A stretch of DNA of 23,239 bases. Origin: Alphaproteobacteria bacterium UBA6347 (GTDB taxonomy: Bacteria > Pseudomonadota > Alphaproteobacteria > CAAGCB01 > CAG-977). The stretch is from assembly GCA_002440235.1 (NCBI GenBank), contig DJRZ01000052.1, forward strand, positions 1 through 23,239, written 5' to 3'. Positions 1 through 7,564 of this stretch are shown here, in pieces (position 1 is the stretch's first letter; each line of letters starts with the position of its first letter). Under the pieces are notes generated by a model. It did not search any database and had not been told where the DNA came from. It saw only the letters and a program-made list of their open reading frames with translations. Both the position numbers and the translations under genes were made by a program.

Positions 1-7
1 GCAGATA

Positions 8-43
8 AACAAAATCGGCTCCCTCCTTTGAGGGAGGAAGCCG
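8..43 (-). terminator. Intrinsic terminator after gap
   Basis: An interrupted hairpin (5 bp CGGCT/AGCCG, one mismatch, then 5 bp CCTCC/GGAGG, loop TTTGAG) lies at 16-43. On the minus strand it is followed by a T-rich run (8-15), 18 bp past the gap stop codon. It fits a rho-independent terminator for the glycolytic gene. Confidence 0.75.
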
Positions 44-60
44 TTTTGCGGTAAAAAACC

Positions 61-1071
61 TTAGATGAATTTCGACATCGCGACGGCGGTATCGGACATA
101 CGGTTGGAGAAGCCCCATTCGTTGTCGTACCAGCTCAGAATGCGCAGGAAGTTGCCGTCGATGACTTTCGTCTGGTCGGCGTGGAAGATCGAGCTGAACT
201 TCGTGTGCGTGAAGTCGGAGGAAACCAGCGGCAGGTCGTTGTAACCCAGAATGCCTTTCAGACGACCGGATTCGGATGCGGCTTTCATCGCGGCGTTGAC
301 TTCTTCTTCGGTCGTGTTTTTCGCCAGTTCGACTTTCAGGTCGACGACGGACACGTCGGGCGTCGGGACGCGGATCGCGGAACCCTGCAGCTTGCCCGCC
401 AGTTCCGGCAGAACCAGACCGACGGCTTTCGCGGCGCCGGTGGTCGTCGGGATCATCGACAAAGCCGCGGCGCGGGCGCGGTACAGGTCTTTGTGCAGCG
501 TGTCAACCGTGCGCTGGTCGCCCGTGTAGGAGTGAATCGTCGTCATGTAGCCGCGGACGATGCCGAAGTTTTCGTTCAGAACTTTGGCGACCGGCGACAG
601 GCAGTTCGTCGTGCAGGACGCGTTGGAAACGATTTTGTGTTCGCTGGTCAGCTTGTCGTCGTTGACGCCGTAGACGACCGTCAGATCGGCGCCTTTGGAC
701 GGAGCGGAAACCAGAACGCGTTTCGCGCCGGCTTCCAGATGGACTTTCGCTTTTTCGGCGTCGGTGAAAATGCCCGTGCATTCATAGACAATGTCGATGT
801 CCATTTCTTTCCACGGCAGGTTGTGCGGATCGCGTTCAGCCAAAACTTTGACGGTTTTGCCGTTGACGGTGATCGAATCGTCGGTCGCGGAAACTTCGCC
901 GGGGAAGGGTCCGTGGACGGAATCAAATTTCAACAAATGAGCGTTGGCTTTCGGCGAACCGAGGTCGTTGATCGCAACGACGTCGACGTCCGTACGACCG
1001 GATTCCGCCAAAGCGCGGAAAGCCAAACGGCCGATACGACCGAAACCATTAATCGCAACGCGAACTGCCAT
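61..1071 (-). CDS. gap: Glyceraldehyde-3-phosphate dehydrogenase, type I
   Basis: This cytoplasmic glycolytic enzyme oxidises glyceraldehyde-3-phosphate to 1,3-bisphosphoglycerate with NAD and phosphate. The 336-residue length is normal for the family. The N-terminal Rossmann motif INGFGRIGR is present. The Asp of AINDL at the end of the second strand favours NAD over NADP. The catalytic Cys sits in SNASCTTNC, and the C-terminal SWYDNEWG signature is intact. The ATG is preceded by AAGGAG at 8-nt spacing. The leader can form a GC-rich hairpin (around 1101-1118). The gene stands alone, with a terminator behind it. Family known; NAD preference inferred. Confidence 0.98.
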   Translation of the reverse strand: MAVRVAINGFGRIGRLAFRALAESGRTDVDVVAINDLGSPKANAHLLKFDSVHGPFPGEVSATDDSITVNGKTVKVLAERDPHNLPWKEMDIDIVYECTGIFTDAEKAKVHLEAGAKRVLVSAPSKGADLTVVYGVNDDKLTSEHKIVSNASCTTNCLSPVAKVLNENFGIVRGYMTTIHSYTGDQRTVDTLHKDLYRARAAALSMIPTTTGAAKAVGLVLPELAGKLQGSAIRVPTPDVSVVDLKVELAKNTTEEEVNAAMKAASESGRLKGILGYNDLPLVSSDFTHTKFSSIFHADQTKVIDGNFLRILSWYDNEWGFSNRMSDTAVAMSKFI

Positions 1072-1139
1072 GTTATTTTCTCCTTAGAAAATTGTAACGA
1101 ATGCGCCCCGTGCGGGACGCGGAATTTTTTTCAAGCAGG

Positions 1140-1168
1140 AATATATTTGCCACATTTCGAAACAAAAA
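1140..1168 (-). promoter_or_regulatory. Candidate promoter of gap
   Basis: On the minus strand TTTTTG, 17 bp, then TATATT lie about 70 bp upstream of the gap start codon. The -10 box is good and the -35 box is weak, so this is a tentative call. Confidence 0.35.
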
Positions 1169-1321
1169 GCAAAGCCTTTCCCGCTTTCCGACTCCATTTT
1201 TAACAAGTTTTTTCGTTTTATCGACTTTTGCCGCCGAAATGTGACGTTCGCCCTATCCGCCGGCGCGCGGGCGTGATAAAAAAGACGGTTTTCGCCACCC
1301 GAACGATGAAAGGGAAAAAAC

Positions 1322-2068
1322 ATGAAATCCGCATATTTGACGATAACCGCCGCCGCGCTGGCTTTGAACGGGTGCGCCGTCACCCATTACGCGGGCAGCG
1401 ACGAAAAGCCGGACGACACCGTCGTCGTGACGTCGAACGTCGCCGCTTCGCTGTGGGAGGACGGACAGCGGATCGCCCCCGCCAAAAAAGAGCATTCCCT
1501 GAAAAACACCGGCATGCGCCGGCTGACGCTGAAATCGGACGGGTACGGCGATCTGGACGTTCTCGTCTGGCAGAATCCGCCCGAAAAAAGGAACGTTTCG
1601 TCGCAGCAAAGCTCTTTGATCTGGTCGACGAAACGGCTGGGCGACGTCAGTTCCGACCTGTCCGACACGGGCGCGGACGCGGCGACGACCAGTCCGACGT
1701 CGACGGTGATGCTGCCCGTGAATCTGGTAAAAACGGCGCTGGGAATCGTGTGGCTGCCGTTTGATTTTTCGACGCGGTTCAATCCGCTGGGATATTATTA
1801 CGCCTACGGCAAAAACCAGTTTCGGGCGACTCTGCGTCTTGAAAACGCGCCGTATTCGCCGCAAAAGGAATATGAAGAGCAGGTTGAAAAATTCACTTTG
1901 GTCAACTATCCCCTGCTGGCGCGGCGCGACGCGGGGGCGCTGTCCGCTTTGGCGAAGTTTTCGGGAATCACGACGGCGGACATCGAAAAAATGCTGAAAG
2001 AAAACGCGTCGCCCGAATCGATGGCGGAAGCCGTCGTCGAAAAAATGAACGTCGTTCGCGGCGGATAG
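1322..2068 (+). CDS. Predicted lipoprotein with a PEGA-like segment, function unknown
   Basis: The 248-residue product starts with a short charged end, a hydrophobic stretch and the lipobox LNGC (Cys17), so it should be lipid-anchored, probably in the outer membrane. Residues about 35-80 (VVTSNVAASLWEDGQ through LKSDGYGDLDV) resemble the PEGA beta-repeat pattern: a small residue, a D-G turn, then a basic stretch ending in 'GY'. The middle contains a hydrophobic segment around LVKTALGIVWLPFD followed by FNPLGYYY. The C-terminal 50 residues look helical. The ATG follows AAAGGGAAAAAAC, a usable Shine-Dalgarno. The gene converges with the aldo/keto reductase, the stop codons being 3 bp apart. I do not recognise a named family; the PEGA resemblance is weak. 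Confidence 0.8.
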   Translation: MKSAYLTITAAALALNGCAVTHYAGSDEKPDDTVVVTSNVAASLWEDGQRIAPAKKEHSLKNTGMRRLTLKSDGYGDLDVLVWQNPPEKRNVSSQQSSLIWSTKRLGDVSSDLSDTGADAATTSPTSTVMLPVNLVKTALGIVWLPFDFSTRFNPLGYYYAYGKNQFRATLRLENAPYSPQKEYEEQVEKFTLVNYPLLARRDAGALSALAKFSGITTADIEKMLKENASPESMAEAVVEKMNVVRGG

Positions 2069-2071
2069 CCG

Positions 2072-2899
2072 TCAAACGGGAAACGCGGCGTCCAATTCGG
2101 CGATTTCGGTCGAAGTCAGCGCGATGTCTTGCGCCGCGAAGCAGGATTCCAAAGCGTCCTCGGTCGGGGCTTTGACCAAAACGCCGGTGTTTTCCCGCGC
2201 GAACAGCCACGCCAGCGCGGTTTGTTGCGGCGTGGCGTCTTTTCGCGCGGCGATTCTTTTCAAAACGCCGTTTTCGTACGCCGACGGGTACACGTCCGAC
2301 GGCGCGTAGGCGATCAGCGGGATTTTCTTTTTGCGGCAATAGGGCGACAGCCCCCGTTCGACGCGGCGGTGAACCAGATTGAAGTACGCCTGATTCATCG
2401 CGGTTTCGCGCGCGCCGGCGTGGGAATACCAGTCCTTTAAATCGGTCAAGCCGAAGTTGGACACGCCGAAATCCCTGATTTTCCCCTCCGCTTTCAGGTC
2501 GCGGAACGCTTCCAGAATGTCGTCGAAGCAGGCTTCGCACGCGCTGCGCCAATGCAGCAGATACATGTCCAGATAGTCCGTTTGCAGACGTTCAAGGCTT
2601 TTGTCGCAGGCGTCGACGATTTTTTCATAACCCGCGCCGGCGGGGGACACTTTGGACGTCAGGAAAACCTGTCCGCGGCAGTCGGCGACGGCTTCGCCCA
2701 ACACTTCCTCCGCGCCGCCGCCGCCGTACATCTGCGCCGTGTCGAACACGCGGTATCCGATTTCCAGCGCGCGGCGGATCAGCGCGGTTTCCCTGTAATA
2801 AGCCCCCGCGTCTTCGCCGAAATACCACATGCCCAGCCCGATGGCGGGAATTGTCCGCCCCGACGGCAACCGGATCGTTTTTTTCTTTTCGCGTTCCAT
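2072..2899 (-). CDS. Aldo/keto reductase family oxidoreductase
   Basis: This is a 275-residue NADPH-dependent (by family) carbonyl reductase with a TIM-barrel fold; the substrate cannot be told from sequence. The catalytic tetrad is visible: Asp53 and Tyr58 in FDTAQMY, Lys83 in FLTSKV, His116 in YLLHW. GVSNFGL and the late VLVKAPT segment (cofactor phosphate region) are also family hallmarks. I chose the ATG at 2899 because homology begins right after it (TIRLPSGRTIPAIGLGMW). An in-frame extension to 3082 reads as low-complexity Arg-rich sequence without family similarity. The Shine-Dalgarno is poor (GGAC close to the ATG), so the start is less certain than the identity. Confidence 0.92.
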   Translation of the reverse strand: MEREKKKTIRLPSGRTIPAIGLGMWYFGEDAGAYYRETALIRRALEIGYRVFDTAQMYGGGGAEEVLGEAVADCRGQVFLTSKVSPAGAGYEKIVDACDKSLERLQTDYLDMYLLHWRSACEACFDDILEAFRDLKAEGKIRDFGVSNFGLTDLKDWYSHAGARETAMNQAYFNLVHRRVERGLSPYCRKKKIPLIAYAPSDVYPSAYENGVLKRIAARKDATPQQTALAWLFARENTGVLVKAPTEDALESCFAAQDIALTSTEIAELDAAFPV

Positions 2900-3080
2900 G
2901 CGTCCAGCATAACCGTTCCCGCCGTTTTGTTTAAGGTGGCAAAAAGGCGATTGAACGCCGAATAAACCAAGCGGGGATTCGGCTCTTTCGCCGCAACGGC
3001 TTGATAACATGCCGCGCGGATAAAAAGTTCGGTCGCGACGAAATCTCGGCGCGCGCAGGTCGCTGTTCGTTATCCGTTGC

Positions 3081-3111
3081 AAAAAGGCGGAACGCGACGC
3101 GTCCCGCCTTT
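3081..3111 (-). terminator. Strong intrinsic terminator after udp
   Basis: The arms AAAGGCGGAACGCG and CGCGTCCCGCCTTT form a long stem with a single mismatch (3083-3111), ending in a T run on the minus strand. It lies 19 bp after the uridine phosphorylase stop codon. Confidence 0.88.
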
Positions 3112-3129
3112 CTTTTTCACGCGGCGCGA

Positions 3130-3903
3130 TTACTTTTTCGCCGCGCGATCCTGTTCAATGATGATTTTCAAAGCGTCGACGGCAACCCGGACGGACGCGG
3201 ACGTGTCTTCGGACATTTTCTGATCCAATCCCGCCGCTTCACGTTCCTGATTCCAAATCACATGGAAACAGGACCCGCAACGGCATTTCAGCGCGTCGGC
3301 GACGACGAACAAAGCCGCGGATTCCATTTCGCTGGCTTTGACGCCCAGGCGTTTCCACGCTTCCCATTTCTGCAACAGTTCATAGGAAACGGGCATTTTC
3401 GCGGGGCTGTGCTGACCGTAGAAAGCGTCTTTGCACTGAACGACGCCCGTATGGGTCGTTTTACCCATAGCCAAAGCCGCCTGACGCAAAGCGATCGTGA
3501 TGTCCAGATTGGCGACCGCGGGATATTCGATCGGCGCGTATTCCCGCGACGTGTGTTCGAAACGGATCGCCCCCGTCGCGACGACGATGTCGCCGGATTG
3601 AACGTCCAAATCGATGCCGCCGCACGTTCCCGTGCGGATAAACGTGTCGGCGCCGATGTTGTGCAGTTCCTCCATCGCGATGGACGCGGACGGACCGCCG
3701 ATTCCCGTCGAACAGACGGACACTTTTTCACCCAGCAGAGTTCCCGTGTACACGTTGTATTCGCGGTTCTGCGCGACGTGGCGCGCGTTGTCGAACAATT
3801 TGGCGATGGATTCGCAACGTCCCGGATCCCCCGGCAAAATCACGTAGCGACCGACGTCGCCTTCGACGCAATGAATGTGAAACTGCTTTTCAAGCTTCTG
3901 CAT
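3130..3903 (-). CDS. udp: Uridine phosphorylase
   Basis: The 257-residue product (E. coli Udp has 253) cleaves uridine with phosphate to uracil and ribose-1-phosphate in pyrimidine salvage. Family marks are VILPGDPGR near the N-terminus (phosphate site), [24 protein letters not shown], and [11 protein letters not shown], whose Glu-Met-Glu segment contacts ribose. The start at 3903 gives the normal N-terminus and has GAGAGG 7-8 nt upstream. An in-frame ATG 45 bp further up has no such support and adds residues not seen in the family. Flanking terminators on both sides indicate a single-gene unit. A related nucleoside specificity cannot be excluded, but the match to Udp is close. Confidence 0.9.
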   Translation of the reverse strand: MQKLEKQFHIHCVEGDVGRYVILPGDPGRCESIAKLFDNARHVAQNREYNVYTGTLLGEKVSVCSTGIGGPSASIAMEELHNIGADTFIRTGTCGGIDLDVQSGDIVVATGAIRFEHTSREYAPIEYPAVANLDITIALRQAALAMGKTTHTGVVQCKDAFYGQHSPAKMPVSYELLQKWEAWKRLGVKASEMESAALFVVADALKCRCGSCFHVIWNQEREAAGLDQKMSEDTSASVRVAVDALKIIIEQDRAAKK

Positions 3904-3980
3904 AAAAAAACCTCTCTGAATGTAAGACGAAAAAATATGACGAATCATATCGTTAAGAGTAGTTTATATGAAAATCCGCC

Positions 3981-4010
3981 AAAAAAAAGCGGAAAATCGC
4001 TTTTCCGCCT
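3981..4010 (-). terminator. Intrinsic terminator after lipoprotein gene
   Basis: GCGGAAAA, loop TCGC, TTTTCCGC (3989-4008) forms a perfect 8-bp stem. It is followed on the minus strand by eight T (3981-3988), 16 bp beyond the stop codon of the 4026-4685 gene. Confidence 0.88.
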
Positions 4011-4025
4011 TTCGATTTCGAAAAA

Positions 4026-4685
4026 TCAGCGTCCGCCTTGACGCGCGGCGCTGACCGCCGCCTGTTTTTGCGCCTGACGCGCGGCGACGCGTTCCGCGAC
4101 GGTCTGATAAAACTCGGGACGTCCGAATTTTTTGTCGACCAGTTTCATCTTCATGCCTTCCGTCGTCAGGCAGGGTTCGTAATCCGTCTGCGTGCGCACG
4201 GCTTCGGCGGAGCATTCGTTCATATAATCTATCAAAACGTAGTGGACGCCCGTGCGGCGCGACCGCTCGGGAAGCGTGTCCAAAATTTCGGCGCGGGCGG
4301 CTTTGTAGCCGTTCAGAACGGAATTGGACAGCAGATCGCCTTCCTCGTCGGTCAGCCGGACGGCGACGCCGACGGCGTAGACCCGCGCGTCGGGTTTCGC
4401 GCCGCCGCCGATCTGATAACAGTCGTCCATATTCGCCAGCAGGGTGCTGTCGCATTTGGCGTACAGCTCTTTTTTCAGTTTTTCGGGAACGGAGTCCTTC
4501 ATCGCGTCGATTTCCGCCCGCGACGGACCGCAAGCCGTCAGCGACGCCGCCATAACCGCGGCGGCGGCGAACAGTCCCGCTTTGTTCAACGCGCGTTCAT
4601 ACGCGCCGCATCGGGATTTGTCCCCCAAAGACGTGCGTCCGCACGGATAGGATTTGACGTCGTTTTTGAAAAAATCCGCAAGCAT
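4026..4685 (-). CDS. Predicted lipoprotein, function unknown
   Basis: The 219-residue product has a hydrophobic segment (AAAAVMAASLTAC) ending in a lipobox with Cys52, then a soluble domain. That domain starts with a helical stretch and has 'YAKCDSTLLANMDDCYQIGGG', several Cys, and a C-terminal Ala/Gln-rich tail (RVAARQAQKQAAVSAARQ). The ATG at 4685 has AAGGAG six nt upstream, so it is the best start. It nevertheless leaves an unusually long 36-residue polar N-region before the signal core. A TTG at Leu33 would give a textbook lipoprotein signal (NKAGLFAAAAVMAASLTAC) but lacks a Shine-Dalgarno. Reading further upstream runs into tRNA-Lys and is not coding. No family recognised. Confidence 0.75.
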   Translation of the reverse strand: MLADFFKNDVKSYPCGRTSLGDKSRCGAYERALNKAGLFAAAAVMAASLTACGPSRAEIDAMKDSVPEKLKKELYAKCDSTLLANMDDCYQIGGGAKPDARVYAVGVAVRLTDEEGDLLSNSVLNGYKAARAEILDTLPERSRRTGVHYVLIDYMNECSAEAVRTQTDYEPCLTTEGMKMKLVDKKFGRPEFYQTVAERVAARQAQKQAAVSAARQGGR

Positions 4686-4756
4686 GTTCCGCTCCTTGAA
4701 ACAATTTGCGTTATCATACCCCGTTTTTTGTCTAAAATCAATTTTATTCGGCATAC

Positions 4757-4784
4757 AAAAAAACCGCAGAATACTGCGGTTTTT
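4757..4784 (-). terminator. Intrinsic terminator after tRNA-Lys
   Basis: AAAACCGCAG, loop AATA, CTGCGGTTTT is a perfect 10-bp stem (4760-4783) followed by T residues on the minus strand. It sits directly after the CCA end of the tRNA. Confidence 0.88.
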
Positions 4785-4786
4785 AA

Positions 4787-4862
<76 letters not shown>

Positions 4863-4874
4863 GAAACAGAAACG

Positions 4875-4903
4875 TTTATATCCCCTTATTTCGCGTTTTG
4901 CAA
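4875..4903 (-). promoter_or_regulatory. Sigma70-type promoter of tRNA-Lys
   Basis: On the minus strand TTGCAA, exactly 17 bp, then TATAAA. Transcription would start about 5 nt before the mature tRNA 5' end. Confidence 0.7.
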
Positions 4904-4993
4904 TAACTTTTTCGACCTGATGCGCCTTTTCTTCTGAATTAAAGGGTGCTATGGTGCGTCCGGCATTCAACTCGCGTCAGGAAAGGTCGTTTC

Positions 4994-5596
4994 ATGCTGA
5001 CTGTTCTGAACTACGGCGGCGGCAATCTGAAAAGCGTCGCGAACCTGCTGGATTCGATCGGCTGTCCCTACATCGTTTCCGACAAACCCGCCGACATTGG
5101 TTCCGCGGGCAAAATCATCTTTCCGGGACAGGGGCATTTCGGACAGGTCATGAACGCCCTGACGTTCAACGGGCTGGCGGATCCCTTGCGGCGGGCGATC
5201 GCCCGCGGCATTCCCTTTTTGGGCATCTGCGTCGGGTTGCAGGTGCTGTTCGATTCGTCCGAAGAAGCCCCGAACGTCGCCGGACTGGGCGTGCTGAGGG
5301 GAAAAAACGTTCGCTTTACGCGGGGAAAGGTTCCCCAAATTGGCTGGAACAAGATCGATTTGACGCGGGAGGACACTTGTTTGACCGCCGATTACTACTA
5401 CTTTGTCAATTCCTATCACGCCGTTTGCGGCGATCCGTCCGTCGTTTGCGCGACGGCGGACTATCACGTCCCCTTTACCGCCGCCGTCAAATCGGGCAAC
5501 GTCGCGGCGACGCAATTCCACCCCGAAAAAAGCGGTCGGGCGGGGCGCGACGCCGTTTCGCGCTGGCTTGAACAACCGGAAATTCCGCCATGCTGA
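4994..5596 (+). CDS. hisH: Imidazole glycerol phosphate synthase, glutaminase subunit HisH
   Basis: HisH (200 residues, usual size) hydrolyses glutamine and channels ammonia to HisF for imidazole ring closure in histidine synthesis. The class I amidotransferase triad is complete: Cys79 in GICVGLQ, His176 and Glu178 in QFHPEKS. The N-terminal [10 protein letters not shown] and the PGQG oxyanion-region motif are typical. The ATG at 4994 is preceded by AGGAAAGG; the upstream in-frame extension has no homology. The stop codon overlaps the hisF start by 7 nt (ATGCTGA), indicating translational coupling. No other his gene is in the window. Confidence 0.96.
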   Translation: MLTVLNYGGGNLKSVANLLDSIGCPYIVSDKPADIGSAGKIIFPGQGHFGQVMNALTFNGLADPLRRAIARGIPFLGICVGLQVLFDSSEEAPNVAGLGVLRGKNVRFTRGKVPQIGWNKIDLTREDTCLTADYYYFVNSYHAVCGDPSVVCATADYHVPFTAAVKSGNVAATQFHPEKSGRAGRDAVSRWLEQPEIPPC

Positions 5597-6351
5597 CAAA
5601 ACGCATCATTCCCTGTCTGGACGTCAAAGACGGACAAACCGTCAAGGGCGTCAACTTTGAAAACCTGAAATACGCGGGCGATCCCGTGTCCCTTGCCGCC
5701 AAGTATTCGCAAGAAGGGGCGGACGAGCTGGTGTTTCTGGACATCACGGCGACGAACGACGGGCGCGGGACGATGCTGGACGTCGTCGAACGCGTCGCGC
5801 GCCGCGTCTTTATTCCGTTCACGGTCGGCGGCGGCATCAAAAGCGTCGACGATTTTCACGCTTTGCTGTCGGCGGGCGCGGACAAGGTTTCCGTGAACAC
5901 CGCCGCCGTCGAAAATCCGGATTTGATCCGCCAAGCCGCCGAAAAATTCGGTTCGCAATGCGTCGTCGCCGCCGTCGACGCCAAGCGGTTCGACGGCGAT
6001 TTTTACGTCGTCGTTCACGCGGGAAAGCAAAAAACCGACAAAAAAGCGGTCGATTGGGTCAAACAGGTCGAATCGCTGGGGGCGGGCGAAATCCTGCTGA
6101 CGTCCATGGACGCCGACGGCACGCGCAAGGGTTTCGATCTGGAACTGACGCGGCTGGTCGCGCGGTCGACGCGTCTGCCCGTCATCGCTTCGGGCGGCGC
6201 CGGCGCGGACGCGGCGCATTTCCGCGACGTTTTCGAAAAAGGGCTGGCGGACGCGGCTTTGGCGGCGTCGATCTTTCACTACGGCGAATTGCCCGTTCCC
6301 GTTCTGAAACGCGAATTGCAAAAAACGGGCGTCAACGTCAGACCGGTGTAA
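5590..6351 (+). CDS. hisF: Imidazole glycerol phosphate synthase, cyclase subunit HisF
   Basis: HisF (253 residues, a TIM barrel of normal length) converts PRFAR plus ammonia to imidazole glycerol phosphate and AICAR. The two catalytic aspartates are at the canonical places: Asp11 in PCLDVKDG and Asp130 in AAVDAKR. The phosphate-binding loops FTVGGGI and ASGGAG are intact. It overlaps hisH and is followed after 4 bp by the YgjV-like gene, so the three are probably one transcript. The KDGQTVKG and [11 protein letters not shown] segments look as much like Bacteroidetes-type as alphaproteobacterial HisF; this is an impression from memory, not a tree. Confidence 0.97.
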   Translation: MLTKRIIPCLDVKDGQTVKGVNFENLKYAGDPVSLAAKYSQEGADELVFLDITATNDGRGTMLDVVERVARRVFIPFTVGGGIKSVDDFHALLSAGADKVSVNTAAVENPDLIRQAAEKFGSQCVVAAVDAKRFDGDFYVVVHAGKQKTDKKAVDWVKQVESLGAGEILLTSMDADGTRKGFDLELTRLVARSTRLPVIASGGAGADAAHFRDVFEKGLADAALAASIFHYGELPVPVLKRELQKTGVNVRPV

Positions 6352-6355
6352 CGAT

Positions 6356-6892
6356 ATGGATTTCTTTTCTTTGCCGCAAATTTTGGGCTACGTCGCCTAT
6401 ACGATTTCGCTGACCGCCGCGATGCAAAAAAACGACAAGCGGCTGTTTTTGCTGTTCGCGGTGTCCAACCTGATTTTCAGCGTCCACCATTTCATGCTGG
6501 GCAACGTCAGCGCGGCGCTGTCGAAGATCGTCGTCGGCACGCGCATGTACGCCAACATTTATTTCAAAGGCGCGATCGTCGCTTTTCCGTTCGCGTTCAT
6601 CGCCGTCGCGTCGGGATATTACGGGTACAAAAACTTTTACAGTCTGCTGCCCGTCGCGGCTGTTTTACTGGCGACGTTCGTCGCGGCGTATTCCGGCGGA
6701 ATCAAATTGAGAATCTGCTTCATCGTCTGTTGCTCGCTGTGGCTGGTTCACGACGTCGCGGGGCGTTCGATCGGCGGTTCGATCGAGGACGTCACCAGCC
6801 TGACGATCTATTCCGTCGTTCTGCGCCAGATGATTCGCGAACAAAAGCGCAAAGCGTCCGAAACCGCCGCGAAACCGGAAAAAGCCGCCTGA
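6356..6892 (+). CDS. YgjV family inner membrane protein
   Basis: This 178-residue polytopic protein has about five hydrophobic segments. It resembles the E. coli YgjV family (Imp-YgjV) in the run LLPVAAVLLATF, then IKLRICFIVCCSLWLVHDVAGRSIGGS, where the family has a similar LPV...MR...WVIHN..GSIGGT pattern. The family role is unknown; transport or quorum-related roles have not been firmly shown. The C-terminus is a charged cytosolic-looking tail (REQKRKASETAAKPEKAA). It starts 4 bp after hisF with only a weak ribosome site (CGGTG), consistent with read-through translation from the his pair. Confidence 0.82.
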   Translation: MDFFSLPQILGYVAYTISLTAAMQKNDKRLFLLFAVSNLIFSVHHFMLGNVSAALSKIVVGTRMYANIYFKGAIVAFPFAFIAVASGYYGYKNFYSLLPVAAVLLATFVAAYSGGIKLRICFIVCCSLWLVHDVAGRSIGGSIEDVTSLTIYSVVLRQMIREQKRKASETAAKPEKAA

Positions 6893-6897
6893 CCGGA

Positions 6898-6922
6898 AAA
6901 CGCGGCGCGCGTTTCATAGCCT
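6898..6922 (+). terminator. Possible weak terminator after the hisHF-ygjV unit
   Basis: AAACGCG, loop GCG, CGCGTTT forms a 7-bp stem. The CCTTTTT stretch begins 6 nt later (6921), farther than ideal, so this is tentative. Confidence 0.3.
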
Positions 6923-6994
6923 TTTTCCCTGCTTGAAAAACGGTCTTTTCATTCCCATTTTAATATGAAGTTTTTTTATTAAGGAGAATGAAAA

Positions 6995-7528
6995 ATGATT
7001 ATCGTGAACGACCGTCCCGTCAAAATCGGCAAAGGCGTATTGTTTTTGGGCGAGCTGATGATACTGGCGGGCGTGTTTGTCTGTTTCAATCCCGACACGG
7101 TGCTGATGGCGATGGCGTTGTGGCTGGGCGTTTTGTTTTTGCTGGGCGGCGCCGGCTATCTGTCGGCGTTCGCGACGTTTAAAACGGGCGGACTGCTGGC
7201 TTTGGGACTGCTGGATTTGCTGGTCGGTCTGATTCTGGTTTCGAATTTGGGCGTGACCGCCGTGACGTTCCCGATTTTGCTGGCGGTTTGGGTGCTGTGC
7301 GTCGGCATTATCCAGATCGCGTTCGGCGTCGACGCCAAAACCGCCGGACTGGCGTCGTGGAAATGGACGCTGGGATCGGGCGTTCTGGGCGTTTTGGCGG
7401 GATTGCTGATGCTGGCGCACCCGATGATCGGCGCTTTCGCCATTTCTTTCGTTCTGGGCGGATACTTTATCCTGTACGGCGCGATGTCCGTCGCCGAATA
7501 CAGGGCGTTGAAAAAACTGTCGGATTGA
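6995..7528 (+). CDS. HdeD-like (DUF308) membrane protein
   Basis: The 177-residue product is almost entirely hydrophobic, with about six transmembrane segments arranged as an internal repeat. Each half contains a glycine-rich helix pair (LGVLFLLGGAGYLSAF; LGSGVLGVLAGLLML). This is the layout of the HdeD/DUF308 family, known from the E. coli acid-resistance island; function outside E. coli is unclear. The ATG at 6995 has AAGGAG with 8-nt spacing, and this decides against the overlapping ATG at 6988 in another frame. About 100 bp separate it from the preceding gene, so it probably has its own promoter. It converges with the metal ATPase across a shared terminator. Confidence 0.82.
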   Translation: MIIVNDRPVKIGKGVLFLGELMILAGVFVCFNPDTVLMAMALWLGVLFLLGGAGYLSAFATFKTGGLLALGLLDLLVGLILVSNLGVTAVTFPILLAVWVLCVGIIQIAFGVDAKTAGLASWKWTLGSGVLGVLAGLLMLAHPMIGAFAISFVLGGYFILYGAMSVAEYRALKKLSD

Positions 7529-7530
7529 AA

Positions 7531-7560
7531 AAAAGAGGGGAGTGTTCCCCCTCTCTTTTT
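7531..7560. terminator. Bidirectional terminator between convergent genes
   Basis: AGAGGGG with CCCCTCT (7534-7554) is flanked by an A run on the left and a T run on the right, so it can terminate both the HdeD-like gene (plus) and the metal ATPase gene (minus). Confidence 0.85.
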
Positions 7561-7564
7561 GATG

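Noticed and set aside
1101-1129. Plus-strand terminator (GC hairpin followed by seven T) upstream of gap
   Set aside because: No plus-strand transcript is expected there; in the gap mRNA the same sequence lies in the 5' leader, so only a leader hairpin is claimed.
181-1203. A 340-codon plus-strand frame over gap
   Set aside because: Antisense shadow of glyceraldehyde-3-phosphate dehydrogenase; no family resemblance.
2900-3082. 61-residue N-terminal extension of the aldo/keto reductase
   Set aside because: No homology to the family, Arg-rich shadow composition; the reductase fold begins right after the ATG at 2899.
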